The notes beneath the pieces were generated by a model. It was not told where the DNA came from. It searched no databases and worked only from the letters and a program-made list of their open reading frames with translations. Positions 1-10,125 of a stretch of DNA of 64,000 nucleotides are shown one piece after another. Numbering within the stretch: the stretch's first letter is position 1; each line of letters starts with the position of its first letter. The position numbers were made by a program, and so were the translations under genes. The stretch spans positions 62,001 through 126,000 of the forward strand of contig NZ_JAQV02000002.1 in NCBI RefSeq assembly GCF_000732485.2. Direction: 5' to 3'. This DNA comes from Bacillus sp. SJS. Lineage in GTDB: Bacteria; Bacillota; Bacilli; Bacillales; Bacillaceae.

Positions 1-16
1 ATGCTTACTTTAAAAC

Positions 17-56
17 AATAACGAAAGCGGAAGCCAGTGCTCCCGCTTTTGTTATT
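17..56 (-). terminator. Intrinsic terminator of the aromatic supraoperon
   Basis: A long inverted repeat (14-bp arms, AATAACAAAAGCGG on the minus strand, one mismatch) overlaps the aroA stop codon. It is followed on the minus strand by GTTTT. It should end the aroC-to-aroA transcript. Confidence 0.75.
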
Positions 57-1335
57 GACTGACCCGTGCTAAATCATTAAAAAATCCTGGGTATGATACG
101 TTAATCGCTTCAGCCTGTCCCAGTTCAACTGTTTTTTCAGTTAAACAAGCTGCAATAGAGAGCATCATTCCAATCCGGTGATCTCCATGACTGGAAACTT
201 CAACTCCCCCGGTTAATGGTTTTTTTCCGTTGATGATCATCCCGTCTTCTGTCGCTTCAATATCTGCTCCAAGTTTTTTCAATTCATGAACCACTGTATC
301 AATGCGATTGGTTTCTTTTACCTTTAATTCCTCCGCATCTTTAATGATCGTTTTTCCTTCTGCCTGAGTAGCTATTAAAGCGATGATTGGAATTTCATCG
401 ATTAATTTTGGAATCAGCTCACCGGATATAGTCGTTCCTTTTAAGTCAGATGTTTGAATTTCAAGATCTGCCATTGGCTCAAACGAAGCGGTTTCCACTT
501 CGGTTACTTTGATTGCAGCACCCATCTGCTCAAGTACTTCCAATATTCCGGAACGGGTCGGATTGATGCCCACCCTTCTCAATATCAGTTTACTGTTTGG
601 CACGATCGCTCCCGCAGCCAAAAAGAACGCAGCTGAAGAAATATCGCCAGGCACCTCAATTTGAGCACCTTTAAGCGCCTGTCCGCCTTTAATTGACACG
701 GTTAAGCCATTTTCTTCGACTTCTGCACCAAATGATTTCAGCATTCGTTCCGTATGATCTCTTGATTTATGCGGCTCGGTTACACTCGTAAGTTCTCCTT
801 CTGTACGGAGGCCGGCAAGAAGAATGGCGGATTTCACTTGGGCACTTGCTACATTGGATTTAAATGTTATGCCGCTTAAGCTGCCTCCTCTTATGGAGAT
901 TGGTGTAAAGTTTCCATGATCTCTTCCATCAATAGAGACGCCCATTTGCTTAAGAGGCTCTGTCACTCTTTTCATCGGACGTTTGGCGATAGATTCATCA
1001 CCAATCAGACAGGAATGGAAGGGTGTACCGGCGAGCAGCCCAAGAATGAGGCGTGTAGTTGTGCCGGAGTTCCCGACATCGAGAATATCAGCTGGTTCCT
1101 GAAGACCTTCAAACCCTTTGCCATTTACTTCCACATTGGTCCCGTCAACGGTTATGTCCACCCCCATTTTTTTAAAACAGGAAATGGTACTTAAACAATC
1201 CGCTCCGTTTAAAAAATTCGTAATAACCGTTTTTCCTTCTGCAACTGAACCAAACATAACGGCCCTGTGTGAAATTGATTTATCGCCAGGGATATGAATT
1301 TCGCCCTGTAATCCTCTGCTCGAATGTAGTTTCAT
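52..1335 (-). CDS. aroA: 3-phosphoshikimate 1-carboxyvinyltransferase (EPSP synthase)
   Basis: Sixth step of the shikimate pathway: joins phosphoenolpyruvate to shikimate 3-phosphate, in the cytoplasm. The 427-residue protein has the substrate motif GDKSISHR (K19, S20), GNSGTTTR at about 88-95 and RPMKR, all typical of the family (aroE in B. subtilis naming). The ATG at 1335 was chosen over an upstream extension of 18 codons because CTAGGAGG lies just before it and the family starts here. It is the last gene of the supraoperon, 11 bp after tyrA, and ends in a terminator. Confidence 0.97.
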   Translation of the reverse strand: MKLHSSRGLQGEIHIPGDKSISHRAVMFGSVAEGKTVITNFLNGADCLSTISCFKKMGVDITVDGTNVEVNGKGFEGLQEPADILDVGNSGTTTRLILGLLAGTPFHSCLIGDESIAKRPMKRVTEPLKQMGVSIDGRDHGNFTPISIRGGSLSGITFKSNVASAQVKSAILLAGLRTEGELTSVTEPHKSRDHTERMLKSFGAEVEENGLTVSIKGGQALKGAQIEVPGDISSAAFFLAAGAIVPNSKLILRRVGINPTRSGILEVLEQMGAAIKVTEVETASFEPMADLEIQTSDLKGTTISGELIPKLIDEIPIIALIATQAEGKTIIKDAEELKVKETNRIDTVVHELKKLGADIEATEDGMIINGKKPLTGGVEVSSHGDHRIGMMLSIAACLTEKTVELGQAEAINVSYPGFFNDLARVSQ

Positions 1336-1346
1336 GTCATTTCCTC

Positions 1347-2450
1347 CTAGCCAAAAAACGTTCCGTAGCTTGTGTATTTTGCAATACAATTTTTTGCCCG
1401 TTCACGATCTGCTTCCCGTTGAAAGCTAATCCTCAGGACTCCGTTAATATCTTCTCTCGTTTCGATAATTCTAATATTGGTAATGCTTATTTTTTCCTTT
1501 GCAAGGTATCCCGTAATTTCTGAAATCACACCAGGATAATCAGGTACGTCTATATACAAATCATAGAAGGATGGAATCGCTCCCTGCTGTTTGACCGGCA
1601 GCCCGTCCCGAAATTCCTTTGCTTCATTAAAATATTGATAAATCGCACTGCTGTCTTCCCATTTAAGAAAATCGCGGACCCGCTCCATTTCCTGAAGCCA
1701 GTTTTCAAAAAGCTGCAGCATATGTTCTTTATTTTGAAGCAAAATATCACGCCACATTGCTGGACTGCTTGAAGCAATTCTCGTAATATCACGAAAGCCG
1801 CCGGCTGCAAGCCTTCTCGTAAGCGGATTTTCCTCTTCGTGCTGAACGGCCTGATGGACAAGCCCGGCAGCGATAATATGCGGGAAATGACTGATTACAC
1901 CTGTTATCAGGTCGTGTTCCTTAGGATTCATGATGACAAAATTTGCTTTTGTTCCAGCAAATAGGGTTTTTAATTCTTCTATGTATGGAGCATGCTCTTC
2001 GCTTGAATCACAGAGCACATAAAATGCATTTTCAAAAAGGTGGGCTTTTGCCGCTGAAACACCAGACTTATGTGAACCAGCCATAGGATGCCCGCCTATA
2101 AAAATCATATCTTCAGTAAAAATTTTATTCGCATGAAGGGCAATCGTCTCTTTCGTGCTGCCTACATCCGTAATAATGACTCCTTTTTTCAAAGTCATCT
2201 TGCTCAATTGATCCATGATTAGCAATGTTTGCTGAACCGGTGCAGACAGAATGATGCAGTCTGCATGCTTTGCACCATCCTCAATTGAGAGAACAGCCTC
2301 GTCAATGACACCCAGCGTTACACCAAGCTGCGCTTGTTCAGGTTCAATATCATACCCCGCAATTCTGCAAGAGGGATGTTCTTTTTTTACCGCCATTGCT
2401 AAAGACCCGCCAATGAGGCCAAGTCCAATAAAAAACAGATTGTTTCTCAT
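1347..2450 (-). CDS. tyrA: Prephenate dehydrogenase with C-terminal ACT domain
   Basis: Oxidises prephenate to 4-hydroxyphenylpyruvate with NAD, the committed step to tyrosine. The 367 residues begin with a Rossmann GLGLIGGS motif (9-16). [12 protein letters not shown] at about 119-130 is the family substrate motif. An ACT domain from about residue 298 ([20 protein letters not shown]) probably binds tyrosine for feedback. Length fits the Bacillus enzyme. The ribosome site is weak (AGGATG). The 373 bp separating it from hisC hold a dispersed repeat, unusual inside this operon. Confidence 0.96.
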   Translation of the reverse strand: MRNNLFFIGLGLIGGSLAMAVKKEHPSCRIAGYDIEPEQAQLGVTLGVIDEAVLSIEDGAKHADCIILSAPVQQTLLIMDQLSKMTLKKGVIITDVGSTKETIALHANKIFTEDMIFIGGHPMAGSHKSGVSAAKAHLFENAFYVLCDSSEEHAPYIEELKTLFAGTKANFVIMNPKEHDLITGVISHFPHIIAAGLVHQAVQHEEENPLTRRLAAGGFRDITRIASSSPAMWRDILLQNKEHMLQLFENWLQEMERVRDFLKWEDSSAIYQYFNEAKEFRDGLPVKQQGAIPSFYDLYIDVPDYPGVISEITGYLAKEKISITNIRIIETREDINGVLRISFQREADRERAKNCIAKYTSYGTFFG

Positions 2451-2619
2451 ATCGGCACATCCTAACGTAAGGTGAGAAATCTGATGATGATCATTTTAGA
2501 AAGCTGCTTTCGCAAGTTTTGCTGTTTTGTCAGGCTGATTTCCGCTCCCGCCAGCCTAAACAGGATTCATTTAAAGAAGCTATTTAAAACAGCAGTCTTT
2601 TATAAAAGCTATGAAACCT

Positions 2620-2773
2620 GGCTGCTGATTTCCTCTGCAGGCGTTTGCTTGCTGCGGCGCGGGCACTGAGCTTCCACCGCGATATGCGCTTTCGGGGTCT
2701 CACCAGTCCCGCTTGCTGCCGCAGGAAGTCTCACGCATTCTGCTCCAATCAGCAGGAGTTAAAAACAACATCC
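2620..2773. repeat. Dispersed intergenic repeat, family 1, copy A
   Basis: It starts with GGCTGCTGATTTCC...GCAGGCGT and ends with CAATCAGCAGGAGTTAAAAACAAC, matching the ends of the copies at 34473, 52481 and 58738. The GC-rich core contains TATGCGCTTTCGGGGTCTCAC. The ends are imperfect inverted repeats (CTGATT...GCGT). It occupies most of the 373-bp hisC-tyrA gap, and a degenerate fragment of the same left end may lie at about 2538-2570. No gene was seen here. Confidence 0.65.
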
Positions 2774-2823
2774 CGCTCTAGAAAAGAGTTTTTTTAAAAA
2801 CGCAAAAGAAGCTTCATGCCTCT

Positions 2824-3903
2824 TTAGAGCATCGTTTTTAATAAATCTATAATTTCACGGTTTTGTTCCTCAGACCCCACGGTAATTCTCAATGAGGTTG
2901 GAAACCCTAAAGCGGCACCTGATCTGACAATATATCCGCGCTCAAGCAGCTGCTGAAACAAGCTATTCGCATCACGGCTGAAATCAATCAGGATGAAATT
3001 TCCTTCAGAAGGATAGTAGGCAAGCTTCATTTCTTCGCAGAAAGCATAATACTGCTGCAAACCGGCTTTATTTCGGATCCGGCAGCTCTCGATGAATTCC
3101 TGGTCATCCAGTGCTGCAAGTGCTGCAGCCTGTGCAATTCTGCTTGTATTAAAGGGCTCCCTTGCCGGCTCAATTTTCTGTACCAGGCTTTTGCAGCCAA
3201 TTCCATATCCGATCCTTAGTGCAGCAAGTCCGTAGGCTTTTGAAAACGTCCGGAGAATCATGACATTTTCGTACGTGTTCAGTAAGGGAAGCGAATTCGG
3301 AAAATCCTCTGCCGTTACGTATTCATAATACGCTTCGTCAAGAACAACGAGCACAGAGGCTGGCACTTTTTCAAGGAATGACTCTAAGCGGCTCTGATCC
3401 ACATAGTTTCCTGTCGGGTTATTCGGGCTGCATACCCAGACAACCTTCGTGTATTCATCAATGGCAGCAAGCATCGCATCAAGGTCGTGTTCTCCACCTT
3501 TAAGAGGCACCTCTCTGATTTCAGCATTTTCTATGACTGCATTATGCCGGTACTGAGGAAAGGTTGGTGTAGCCATGATCGTATTGGACTGATGATCGAG
3601 CAGGGATCTGCAAATGATTTGCACAATTTCATCTGACCCATTGCCAAAAATAAGCTGATTTTTATCCACTCGAAGAAGTGCCGAAAGTTTCTCGCGGAGC
3701 TCCGTACTGTATCCATCCGGATAAAGAGCAAGCTGGCTCAGTTCCCTTTCAATGGCTTCCTTTGCTTTAGGGGAATACCCATATGGATTCTCATTAGAGG
3801 CCAATTTCACAATATGATTAAGACCGTATTCTCTCTTAACCTCATCAATTGGTTTGCCCGGCTGATAAGGTTTTAAATCAAGCAGCTGGCTTTTTACTTC
3901 CAT
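2824..3903 (-). CDS. hisC: Histidinol-phosphate / aromatic aminotransferase
   Basis: A PLP enzyme serving both histidine synthesis (histidinol phosphate) and the final transamination to phenylalanine and tyrosine, which explains its place among aro genes in Bacillus. The 359-residue protein shows ASNENPYG near the N terminus, SPNNPTGN at about 159-166, DEAYYEY, and the PLP lysine in FSKAYG (K222). ATG 3903 was chosen because AGGGAGAGG lies 8 bases upstream; the in-frame GTGs at 3912 and 3906 are too close to that site. It lies 15 bp after trpA. Confidence 0.95.
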   Translation of the reverse strand: MEVKSQLLDLKPYQPGKPIDEVKREYGLNHIVKLASNENPYGYSPKAKEAIERELSQLALYPDGYSTELREKLSALLRVDKNQLIFGNGSDEIVQIICRSLLDHQSNTIMATPTFPQYRHNAVIENAEIREVPLKGGEHDLDAMLAAIDEYTKVVWVCSPNNPTGNYVDQSRLESFLEKVPASVLVVLDEAYYEYVTAEDFPNSLPLLNTYENVMILRTFSKAYGLAALRIGYGIGCKSLVQKIEPAREPFNTSRIAQAAALAALDDQEFIESCRIRNKAGLQQYYAFCEEMKLAYYPSEGNFILIDFSRDANSLFQQLLERGYIVRSGAALGFPTSLRITVGSEEQNREIIDLLKTML

Positions 3904-3918
3904 CACAAACACCTCTCC

Positions 3919-4719
3919 CTAGACAGATTGAACGAATGATCTGGCGAAGGCTTCTACCTTTTGAAGGGCTTCATTGCGGTCAGCTTCAGACAGCAGCTGA
4001 TCGTGAAGTTCTTCGAGCTTGCGAATGATAGAGCTTCCCACAACAACGCCGTCACCGACTTCATTCATTTTTCTGGCCTGCTCACCTGAGGAAATCCCAA
4101 ATCCCACTGCAACTGGAATCGGCGAGACAGCTTTTACCTCATTAATAAATTGAAACACGTTTTGATCAAACGTTTTCCGCTCGCCGGTTACCCCTAAAGA
4201 AGAAACACAGTAAAGGAATCCGTCCGATGCCTGTGCAATTTTCTTCAACCGGGAAGAAGATGTCGGGGCTACCATTGAGATAAAATAAAGATTTTCAGCT
4301 TTGCAGCGGGTGCGGATCCGCTCATTTTCTTCAAACGGCAAATCCGGAATGAGCAGACCATCCACATTGTTTTCGCGCATTAAAGCGAAAAAGTTTTCTT
4401 CCCCCAATTGTAACACAGGATTGTAATAAGTGAACAGAATGACAGGAATCTCTACTCCATTTTCCCTCATTTGAGGTACAAGTTCCATTGCTTTTACAAT
4501 ATTCATTCCCTGTTTCAGCGCTCTTCCTGAAGCACGCTGTATAACAGGCCCGTCTGCAAGCGGATCAGAGTAAGGAATGCCAAGCTCAATTGCTGATGCT
4601 CCTGCTTTTTGAAGAGCCAGGGCGAGGTCAACAGTGGCTTCTGCATCAGGGTCGCCTGCTGTTATAAAAGGAATGAATAGTTTTTTATTTTGATCCAGAA
4701 GAGACTGAAAGTAATTCAT
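3919..4719 (-). CDS. trpA: Tryptophan synthase alpha subunit
   Basis: Cleaves indole-3-glycerol phosphate to indole and glyceraldehyde 3-phosphate and passes indole to TrpB through the alpha2-beta2 tunnel. The catalytic acids are visible in [16 protein letters not shown] (E45, D56), and the phosphate-binding loops GFGIS and GVVVGS are near the C terminus. It is 266 residues, normal for the family. The start overlaps the end of trpB by 35 bp, which points to translational coupling. Confidence 0.97.
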   Translation of the reverse strand: MNYFQSLLDQNKKLFIPFITAGDPDAEATVDLALALQKAGASAIELGIPYSDPLADGPVIQRASGRALKQGMNIVKAMELVPQMRENGVEIPVILFTYYNPVLQLGEENFFALMRENNVDGLLIPDLPFEENERIRTRCKAENLYFISMVAPTSSSRLKKIAQASDGFLYCVSSLGVTGERKTFDQNVFQFINEVKAVSPIPVAVGFGISSGEQARKMNEVGDGVVVGSSIIRKLEELHDQLLSEADRNEALQKVEAFARSFVQSV

Positions 4720-5908
4720 CTTGATCCACTTCTCCTTTCAATGCTTTCATAAGGGTATGAACATCTTTATCTCCGCGTCCGGACAAGCATACGAGAATGG
4801 ATTGTTCCGGTGACATCGTCTCAGCGATTATAAACGCCTTCGCCAGCGCATGCGCCGATTCAATGGCTGCAAGCAGCCCTTCCTCTTTAGCGGTCCTGTG
4901 GAGTGCATCAAGAGCCTCCTGATCTGTAGCGGAAATATATTGAACTCTTCCTGTGTCAGCTAAATGGGCATGTTCAGGACCGACGCCCGGATAATCAAGT
5001 CCTGCTGAAATGGAATACGGTTCAATGATTTGTCCAAATTCATCCTGAATCAGATAGGTTAAGGAGCCATGGATTACACCACTCGTTCCTTTTGTAATGG
5101 TTGCAGCATGAAGCGGTGTATCGATTCCCTTACCTGCGGCTTCCACCCCAATAAGTTCGACATCATCATGCAGGAAAGGATGGAACATGCCGATTGCATT
5201 GCTTCCCCCTCCGACACAAGCAATCACTTTATCTGGCAGCCCGCCCGTTCTTTCTGCAAATTGCTTTTTGGATTCCTCTCCAATCACTTTCTGAAAATCT
5301 CTGACAATCATAGGATATGGGTGGGGACCAACTACAGATCCAATCATATAAAAATGATCTTCGCAATGCTGCACCCAGTATCTGATTGCTTCATTTGTTG
5401 CATCTTTCAAGGTCTTATTCCCCGAGTGAACAGGCACAACTTCGGCTCCGAGCAACTCCATTCTGAAGACATTCAGCTGCTGCCTTTCAACATCTTCAGC
5501 ACCCATGAACACTTTGCATTTCATACCAAACTTTGCTGCGACCGTAGCGGCAGCCACTCCATGCTGGCCTGCACCTGTTTCTGCGATTAGCTGATTCTTG
5601 CCCATCCTTTTCGCGAGCAGCGCCTGTCCGATTGCATTATTAATTTTGTGTGCTCCTGTATGATTCAAATCCTCACGTTTTAAATAGATGGACGCTCCGC
5701 CTATTGATTTCGTGAGATTTTCAGCGAATGTCAGCGCTGTGGGTCTTCCTGAGTATTCCTTAAGAAGATGCACATATTCTTCCTTAAATGCGGGGTCCGC
5801 AGCTGCTTCACGGTAGGCATTTTCCAGCTCTTCAAGCGGTTCCATTAACGTCTCAGGAACAAATTTCCCTCCAAAATCTCCATATCTTCCTTTAATGTCC
5901 GGATACAT
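4685..5908 (-). CDS. trpB: Tryptophan synthase beta subunit
   Basis: PLP enzyme that condenses indole with serine to make tryptophan. The PLP lysine is in [12 protein letters not shown] (K88), and GGGSNA, the phosphate-binding loop, is at about 230. The protein is 407 residues, as expected. ATG 5908 was chosen over an extension of seven codons because [14 protein letters not shown] matches the family N terminus and GAGGG precedes it. It overlaps trpF by 17 bp and trpA by 35 bp. Confidence 0.97.
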   Translation of the reverse strand: MYPDIKGRYGDFGGKFVPETLMEPLEELENAYREAAADPAFKEEYVHLLKEYSGRPTALTFAENLTKSIGGASIYLKREDLNHTGAHKINNAIGQALLAKRMGKNQLIAETGAGQHGVAAATVAAKFGMKCKVFMGAEDVERQQLNVFRMELLGAEVVPVHSGNKTLKDATNEAIRYWVQHCEDHFYMIGSVVGPHPYPMIVRDFQKVIGEESKKQFAERTGGLPDKVIACVGGGSNAIGMFHPFLHDDVELIGVEAAGKGIDTPLHAATITKGTSGVIHGSLTYLIQDEFGQIIEPYSISAGLDYPGVGPEHAHLADTGRVQYISATDQEALDALHRTAKEEGLLAAIESAHALAKAFIIAETMSPEQSILVCLSGRGDKDVHTLMKALKGEVDQDELLSVSSGSK

Positions 5909-6545
5909 AATCAAACACCCTCTTCTCAAAATTTTTCAGCAGTTCTGCATCTTTGCTTCCATTCCGCTCAATTCCGCTTGCCAGGTCAATTCCTGCCGGT
6001 TCCGTCCTTAAAAGGTCTTGAACATTATCAGGGGCAACACCCCCAGCAATGAAACACGGTTTGCCCATTTGCTCTGCTTGCTCTAAATACCTCCCGGCTA
6101 ATGACCAGTCAAAGGCCACTCCCGTTCCGCCCCATGAGCCCTTTACATGGCTGTCAATTAAAAATACATCTGTACAGGGTTCATATTGAGCCATCTTTGT
6201 CAATGCAGACTCATCATGCCTGATCGCTTTCCATAGTTCCTGGCTGTTCCTTTGTTTAAACTCTTCCAGTAAAGGAAGGGATTCTTCTCCATGAAACTGA
6301 ACAGCATCTAAATTCAAGATTCGGCATGCTTCCTCAACCTCTTCAAGCGCTGGGTTCACAAAAACTCCAACATGCTTCTTACCGTTTTTCCCAAACTCGT
6401 CTATCCATTCTTTTACTTCAGAAGGTTCGGTTCTCCGTTTGCTTTCGGTGAAAATAAATCCAATGAAATCCGCTTTTGATCGGCTTGACAGTCTGTAATC
6501 CTCCTTGCTCTTGTTACCGCAATACTTAAGGAGCGGACGCTTCAT
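5892..6545 (-). CDS. trpF: Phosphoribosylanthranilate isomerase
   Basis: Third step of tryptophan synthesis: Amadori rearrangement of phosphoribosylanthranilate. The TIM-barrel signature residues are present: LKYCG with the catalytic cysteine at residue 9, and [14 protein letters not shown] with the catalytic aspartate, then AGGV and DLASGIE for phosphate binding. It is 217 residues long. The start codon overlaps the trpC stop as ATGA, and the end overlaps trpB. Confidence 0.96.
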   Translation of the reverse strand: MKRPLLKYCGNKSKEDYRLSSRSKADFIGFIFTESKRRTEPSEVKEWIDEFGKNGKKHVGVFVNPALEEVEEACRILNLDAVQFHGEESLPLLEEFKQRNSQELWKAIRHDESALTKMAQYEPCTDVFLIDSHVKGSWGGTGVAFDWSLAGRYLEQAEQMGKPCFIAGGVAPDNVQDLLRTEPAGIDLASGIERNGSKDAELLKNFEKRVFDYVSGH

Positions 6546-7300
6546 TCTGCTTCACCAAACAGAATTCTTATTGCTTGCTCCTGATCCTGATGCCTCATGA
6601 GCGATTCTCCAACTAAAACGGCATGTGCACCGAATTCTTTTACTGCATCCAGATCAGCTTTTGTATGAATTCCGCTTTCACTTACTAATAATGACCCGTC
6701 TGGGATATAACCGGTAAATTCCCCTGCTCTTCTGATGTCTGTCTGAAATGTGGTCAAGTCACGGTTGTTTACACCGATCAGCTCAGGCGAGATCTCTTTT
6801 AAAATTCTCTCGAGAATCTGAACAGAATGGACTTCTACTAAAGCATCCATCCCGCGCTCTTTTGCATGATGATACAGCTCCGCAAGCAAGGAAGGATCCA
6901 GCGCTTCTCCAATCAGAAGAATGGCATCAGCACCGATAAGATCAGACTCTTCTATTTGAATGTGATCAACGATAAAATCCTTCCTTAGCACCGGCAAGCT
7001 CGTTTCACGCTTTGCAAGACTCAAATAGCTGTTTTCCCCTTTAAAGAACTTGCTGTCAGTCAGCACAGATAAACAGTCGGCCCCTCCAAGCTCATATTGT
7101 TTTGCATGAATTTCAGGAGAAAAAAGATCTTTTATAATTCCTTTTGAAGGAGAAGCCTTCTTCACTTCTGAAATCAGTCCAATCGTTCGTTTCGGATTTT
7201 TCAGCGCTTGATAAAACGGCCGCTTTGGGAGCTTTTGATCCTCTGGTTTCTGATAGGCAAGGATTTCTGTTTTTTTATGGTCAAGGATTTGGCTAAGCAT
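6542..7300 (-). CDS. trpC: Indole-3-glycerol-phosphate synthase
   Basis: Closes the indole ring from CdRP with loss of CO2 and water. The 252-residue TIM barrel shows LISEVKKASPSKG (catalytic lysine), VLRKDFI (second lysine) and GVNNRDL, then SESGI, all diagnostic. AGGAGGAG lies just upstream of ATG 7300. It overlaps the trpD end by 8 bp and the trpF start by 4 bp within the coupled trpEDCFBA series. Confidence 0.97.
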   Translation of the reverse strand: MLSQILDHKKTEILAYQKPEDQKLPKRPFYQALKNPKRTIGLISEVKKASPSKGIIKDLFSPEIHAKQYELGGADCLSVLTDSKFFKGENSYLSLAKRETSLPVLRKDFIVDHIQIEESDLIGADAILLIGEALDPSLLAELYHHAKERGMDALVEVHSVQILERILKEISPELIGVNNRDLTTFQTDIRRAGEFTGYIPDGSLLVSESGIHTKADLDAVKEFGAHAVLVGESLMRHQDQEQAIRILFGEAE

Positions 7301-8309
7301 ATTTCTCCTCCTTTTTCATTTGCAGTCTCTCTAGCTGTGCAAGTGCCTTACCGGATATGAGGGCTTGTTTGGATAAGCGGACCCCTTCTTTCAGACTGCC
7401 GGAATATCCGGCTGTATAAAGTGCAGCTCCTGCATTTAAGGAAATAATGTCCTTTACGGCTTCAGGCCCTTTATTTTGAAATGCCTGGCATATAAGTGAG
7501 GCGCTTTCCTTCGGATTGGCTGCTTTCAAGTCAAGCGGATTCCCGCGCTCCATTCCAAATTCCTCAGGAGATATTGTATACCGTGATATCTCTCCGCCCC
7601 TCACTTCCAATACATTCGTTTCATCTGTGATCGTAATTTCGTCAAGTCCGTCTGCTCCTGTTACCAAAAGGGCATGTTCGGTTCCAAGCTCGCATAGCGC
7701 TTTAGCCATTAGTTCCGCATAACGATCTGAGAATACCCCAATCACCTGTCTTGAAGCATTCGCCGGATTAGCGAGGGGCCCGAGAAGATTAAAGGCAGTT
7801 CTAAACCCAATTTCCTTTCTCGGATTAACTGCATGCTTCATCGACGTATGGTACAGGGGGGCAAACAGGAATCCCATGTGGTTTTTTTCCACTTCTGCCG
7901 CTGCCTCCCGAGGGGTTTCCAGAGGCTTGATACCCAATTCTTCCAGTACATCGGCACTCCCGCTCTTGGAGGTGAATGAACGGTTTCCGTGTTTGGCTAC
8001 TTTCACCCCGAAAGATGAAGCTGCAATGGCAGCAGACGTGGATATGTTAAAGGTCGAGGCATGATCCCCTCCCGTTCCGCACGTATCAACGGCACTCTCC
8101 AATCCGTGGATCACAATCATTTTTTCTTTCATCGCCTCAGTAAAGCCGATGATTTCTTCCACGGTTTCTCCTCTTAATCTTAAAATGGATAAAAAACTGG
8201 CAATCTGGCTTGGTGTGGCTTGCCCCTCCATGATTTCAAGCATGGCCTCTTTCGCCTCTAGTCTCGTAAAAAATGTACCTTCAACGGCTCGTGATAGGAT
8301 GTTTTTCAT
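7293..8309 (-). CDS. trpD: Anthranilate phosphoribosyltransferase
   Basis: Transfers phosphoribose from PRPP to anthranilate. The PRPP/Mg motif DTCGTGGD and FNIST, then KHGNRSFTSKSGSADVLEELG, are visible; length is 338 residues. ATG 8309 was chosen over six further codons because AGGAGGT lies 5 bases upstream and MKNILSR is the family start. It overlaps the trpE end by 29 bp. No glutaminase gene trpG is present here; in Bacillus that subunit is shared with folate synthesis (pabA) elsewhere. Confidence 0.97.
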   Translation of the reverse strand: MKNILSRAVEGTFFTRLEAKEAMLEIMEGQATPSQIASFLSILRLRGETVEEIIGFTEAMKEKMIVIHGLESAVDTCGTGGDHASTFNISTSAAIAASSFGVKVAKHGNRSFTSKSGSADVLEELGIKPLETPREAAAEVEKNHMGFLFAPLYHTSMKHAVNPRKEIGFRTAFNLLGPLANPANASRQVIGVFSDRYAELMAKALCELGTEHALLVTGADGLDEITITDETNVLEVRGGEISRYTISPEEFGMERGNPLDLKAANPKESASLICQAFQNKGPEAVKDIISLNAGAALYTAGYSGSLKEGVRLSKQALISGKALAQLERLQMKKEEKYA

Positions 8310-9819
8310 AACGGACCTCCTTGCCAAAATGATCGTTTGCCAGCTCGATTGCTTTAATCAATGCGCTTGCCTTGCTTCGTGTTTCCTCATACTCGCTTTC
8401 CGGCACAGAATCAGCAACAATTCCTGCCCCCGCCTGGACATAGGCTTTATTGCCCTTCACCACAGCTGTACGGATGGCAATGCATGAGTCAATGTTGCCA
8501 TCGAACCCGATATAAGCAATGCTCCCGGCATATTGATTTCTTGGGGTGGGCTCAAGCTCCTGCAGGATTTCCATCGCCCTCACTTTCGGTGCTCCGGAAA
8601 CCGTTCCTGCAGGGAACGAAGCAAGCAATGCATCAGTCGGATGGATCCCCTCCCTCAGCTGTCCGGTCACTTTGGAAAGCAGGTGCATAACATGGGAAAA
8701 ATACGTCAGTTCCATATAGTTTTCGGTTTTAACAGAATGATAGGCTGCTACTCTGCCAATATCATTTCTTGCAAGATCAACAAGCATCAGATGCTCCGCC
8801 TTTTCTTTTTCATCACCGAGCAGGCTTTCTCCCAGGGCAGCATCCTCCTGATCATTTCTCCCCCTCTTCCTTGTACCTGCAATCGGATGAATTTCTAAAT
8901 GGCCGTTTTGAACATGGATCAATCGCTCAGGAGAGCTTCCCACGATTTCAATCCCGTCTGCTTTTAAATAAAAGAGATAGGGAGAAGGATTAACCTTTCG
9001 CAAAATTCTGTATAAATCAAATCCATTTGCCTGGATCGGGACCTCGAATCTTTGGGAGAGGACTGTTTGAAAAACATCGCCTGAAGCAATATATTTTTTG
9101 ATCTTCTCGACTTTTTCAATGAATTCTTCTTTTTTCATGTTTGATTGGACCTCATCAAAACGAACGTTTGACCTATGATCATAGCTTAAAAACATTTCTT
9201 TCAGCGGCTTATTCTCTTCAAGCTCCTTCAGAATGCTATTGATTTTTGCATCTGCTTTTTGATACCTGGAAATGAGCTCTGCCTCTTCTTCCTTTCCATT
9301 CAAAAAGGAAAATTCGATAATGTACAGCTGATTCTCGGTATGATCAAATGCTATATATGTGCTGCATACAGCAAGGCTGCATACTGGCTCTGCCGGATTC
9401 AATCCGGGATGCTTTTTAACTTTTTCAAAAAGACTGACGGAATCATATCCAATACAGCCAACCGCTCCTCCCTTAAATGGGATGGGAATCTCGGGAAGCT
9501 TAATTTGCAGTGAATCATCAAGGTTCTTGAACACATCTGAAAAACTGGAAGACTCATATTTACTGCAGCCGTTTTTGTCCCGGATTGTAAATAGTCCTTG
9601 TTTTTCTTCTATGGTAAAGACTGTATTTAACCCGATAAATGAATAATTGGACCAGCTGGATTCACGATCGCTGCTTTCCAATATATAAACTGCCTGTTTT
9701 TCTAAAGCATTAAAAATTTGAATGGGAGTTAATGTATCAATTTTGTAGGTGTGGACGACCGGGATTGTCCGGAAGTCTTTTGCATCATGTAAAAATGAGG
9801 GTAAATCTGAATGGTTCAT
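8281..9819 (-). CDS. trpE: Anthranilate synthase component I
   Basis: Converts chorismate to anthranilate with ammonia from the PabA/TrpG glutaminase; first enzyme of the tryptophan branch. The 512-residue protein shows the feedback-site motif LESS..SNYSFIG near the N terminus and the chorismate-binding core with SSPERLI, HPIAGTRKRG, ELxYFSHVMHL and AGAGIVADS. ATG 9819 follows AGGAGG at a usable distance; an in-frame upstream extension of 32 codons lacks a ribosome site and runs into the attenuator leader. Transcription is set by the TRAP-controlled leader just upstream. Confidence 0.97.
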   Translation of the reverse strand: MNHSDLPSFLHDAKDFRTIPVVHTYKIDTLTPIQIFNALEKQAVYILESSDRESSWSNYSFIGLNTVFTIEEKQGLFTIRDKNGCSKYESSSFSDVFKNLDDSLQIKLPEIPIPFKGGAVGCIGYDSVSLFEKVKKHPGLNPAEPVCSLAVCSTYIAFDHTENQLYIIEFSFLNGKEEEAELISRYQKADAKINSILKELEENKPLKEMFLSYDHRSNVRFDEVQSNMKKEEFIEKVEKIKKYIASGDVFQTVLSQRFEVPIQANGFDLYRILRKVNPSPYLFYLKADGIEIVGSSPERLIHVQNGHLEIHPIAGTRKRGRNDQEDAALGESLLGDEKEKAEHLMLVDLARNDIGRVAAYHSVKTENYMELTYFSHVMHLLSKVTGQLREGIHPTDALLASFPAGTVSGAPKVRAMEILQELEPTPRNQYAGSIAYIGFDGNIDSCIAIRTAVVKGNKAYVQAGAGIVADSVPESEYEETRSKASALIKAIELANDHFGKEVRYEKHPITSR

Positions 9820-9920
9820 TCCTGGTTCCTCCTCTAATTTTGCAGAGGAGAATGGGATGAGTCGGAGGTTTTTTGACCGGCTATGCATTTTGGGTATGCG
9901 AAATAATATAAGCATACCGC

Positions 9921-9966
9921 CTATAACAAAATAAGCCCAAAAACATACATATGTATGTCTTTGGGC
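9921..9966 (-). terminator. trp attenuator (leader terminator)
   Basis: On the minus strand GCCCAAA...TTTGGGC forms a stem whose interior ACATACATATGTATGT is itself palindromic. It is followed by TTATTTTG. It lies between the TRAP sites and trpE, the position of the B. subtilis trp attenuator. Bound TRAP should leave this hairpin free to form; unbound, upstream leader sequence would pair as antiterminator. Confidence 0.8.
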
Positions 9967-10000
9967 AGCATAGTCCGAATCATATACAAGAAAGTGATTC

Positions 10001-10073
10001 CTCAGCTATACTCATTCATTCTCAGCTACCCTAAACTCTTCTCTGCTCTTGCTCTCAACTAATTACTCTCTTG
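10001..10073 (-). promoter_or_regulatory. TRAP binding site array in the trp leader RNA
   Basis: The minus-strand leader carries about 11-12 GAG or UAG triplets (roughly eight GAG and four UAG) mostly spaced by two or three bases, in a run of 73 nt. This is the known target pattern of the 11-subunit TRAP ring. The array begins about 13 bases after the -10 box and ends 34 bases before the attenuator stem. The regulator gene mtrB is at 16971-17198. Confidence 0.88.
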
Positions 10074-10085
10074 AACTTATTGAAT

Positions 10086-10114
10086 ATTCTAGTACGTTTG
10101 CGATGCTATGTCAA
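10086..10114 (-). promoter_or_regulatory. Sigma-A promoter of trpEDCFBA
   Basis: TTGACA (10109-10114), a 17-bp spacer and TAGAAT (10086-10091) on the minus strand: a near-consensus sigma-A promoter. It starts 12 bp past the aroH stop, so the trp genes have their own promoter inside the larger aro supraoperon, as in B. subtilis. Confidence 0.88.
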
Positions 10115-10125
10115 CGCTGAAGAGT

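Noticed and set aside
2472-2669. Plus-strand frame of 65 codons between tyrA and hisC
   Set aside because: Covers the dispersed repeat and has no start signal or recognisable product.
5069-5590. Plus-strand frame of 173 codons opposite trpB
   Set aside because: Cys/His-rich shadow; trpB is complete on the minus strand.
9820-9915. N-terminal extension of trpE by 32 codons
   Set aside because: It would run into the attenuator region, has no ribosome site, and the family starts at the ATG behind AGGAGG at 9819.
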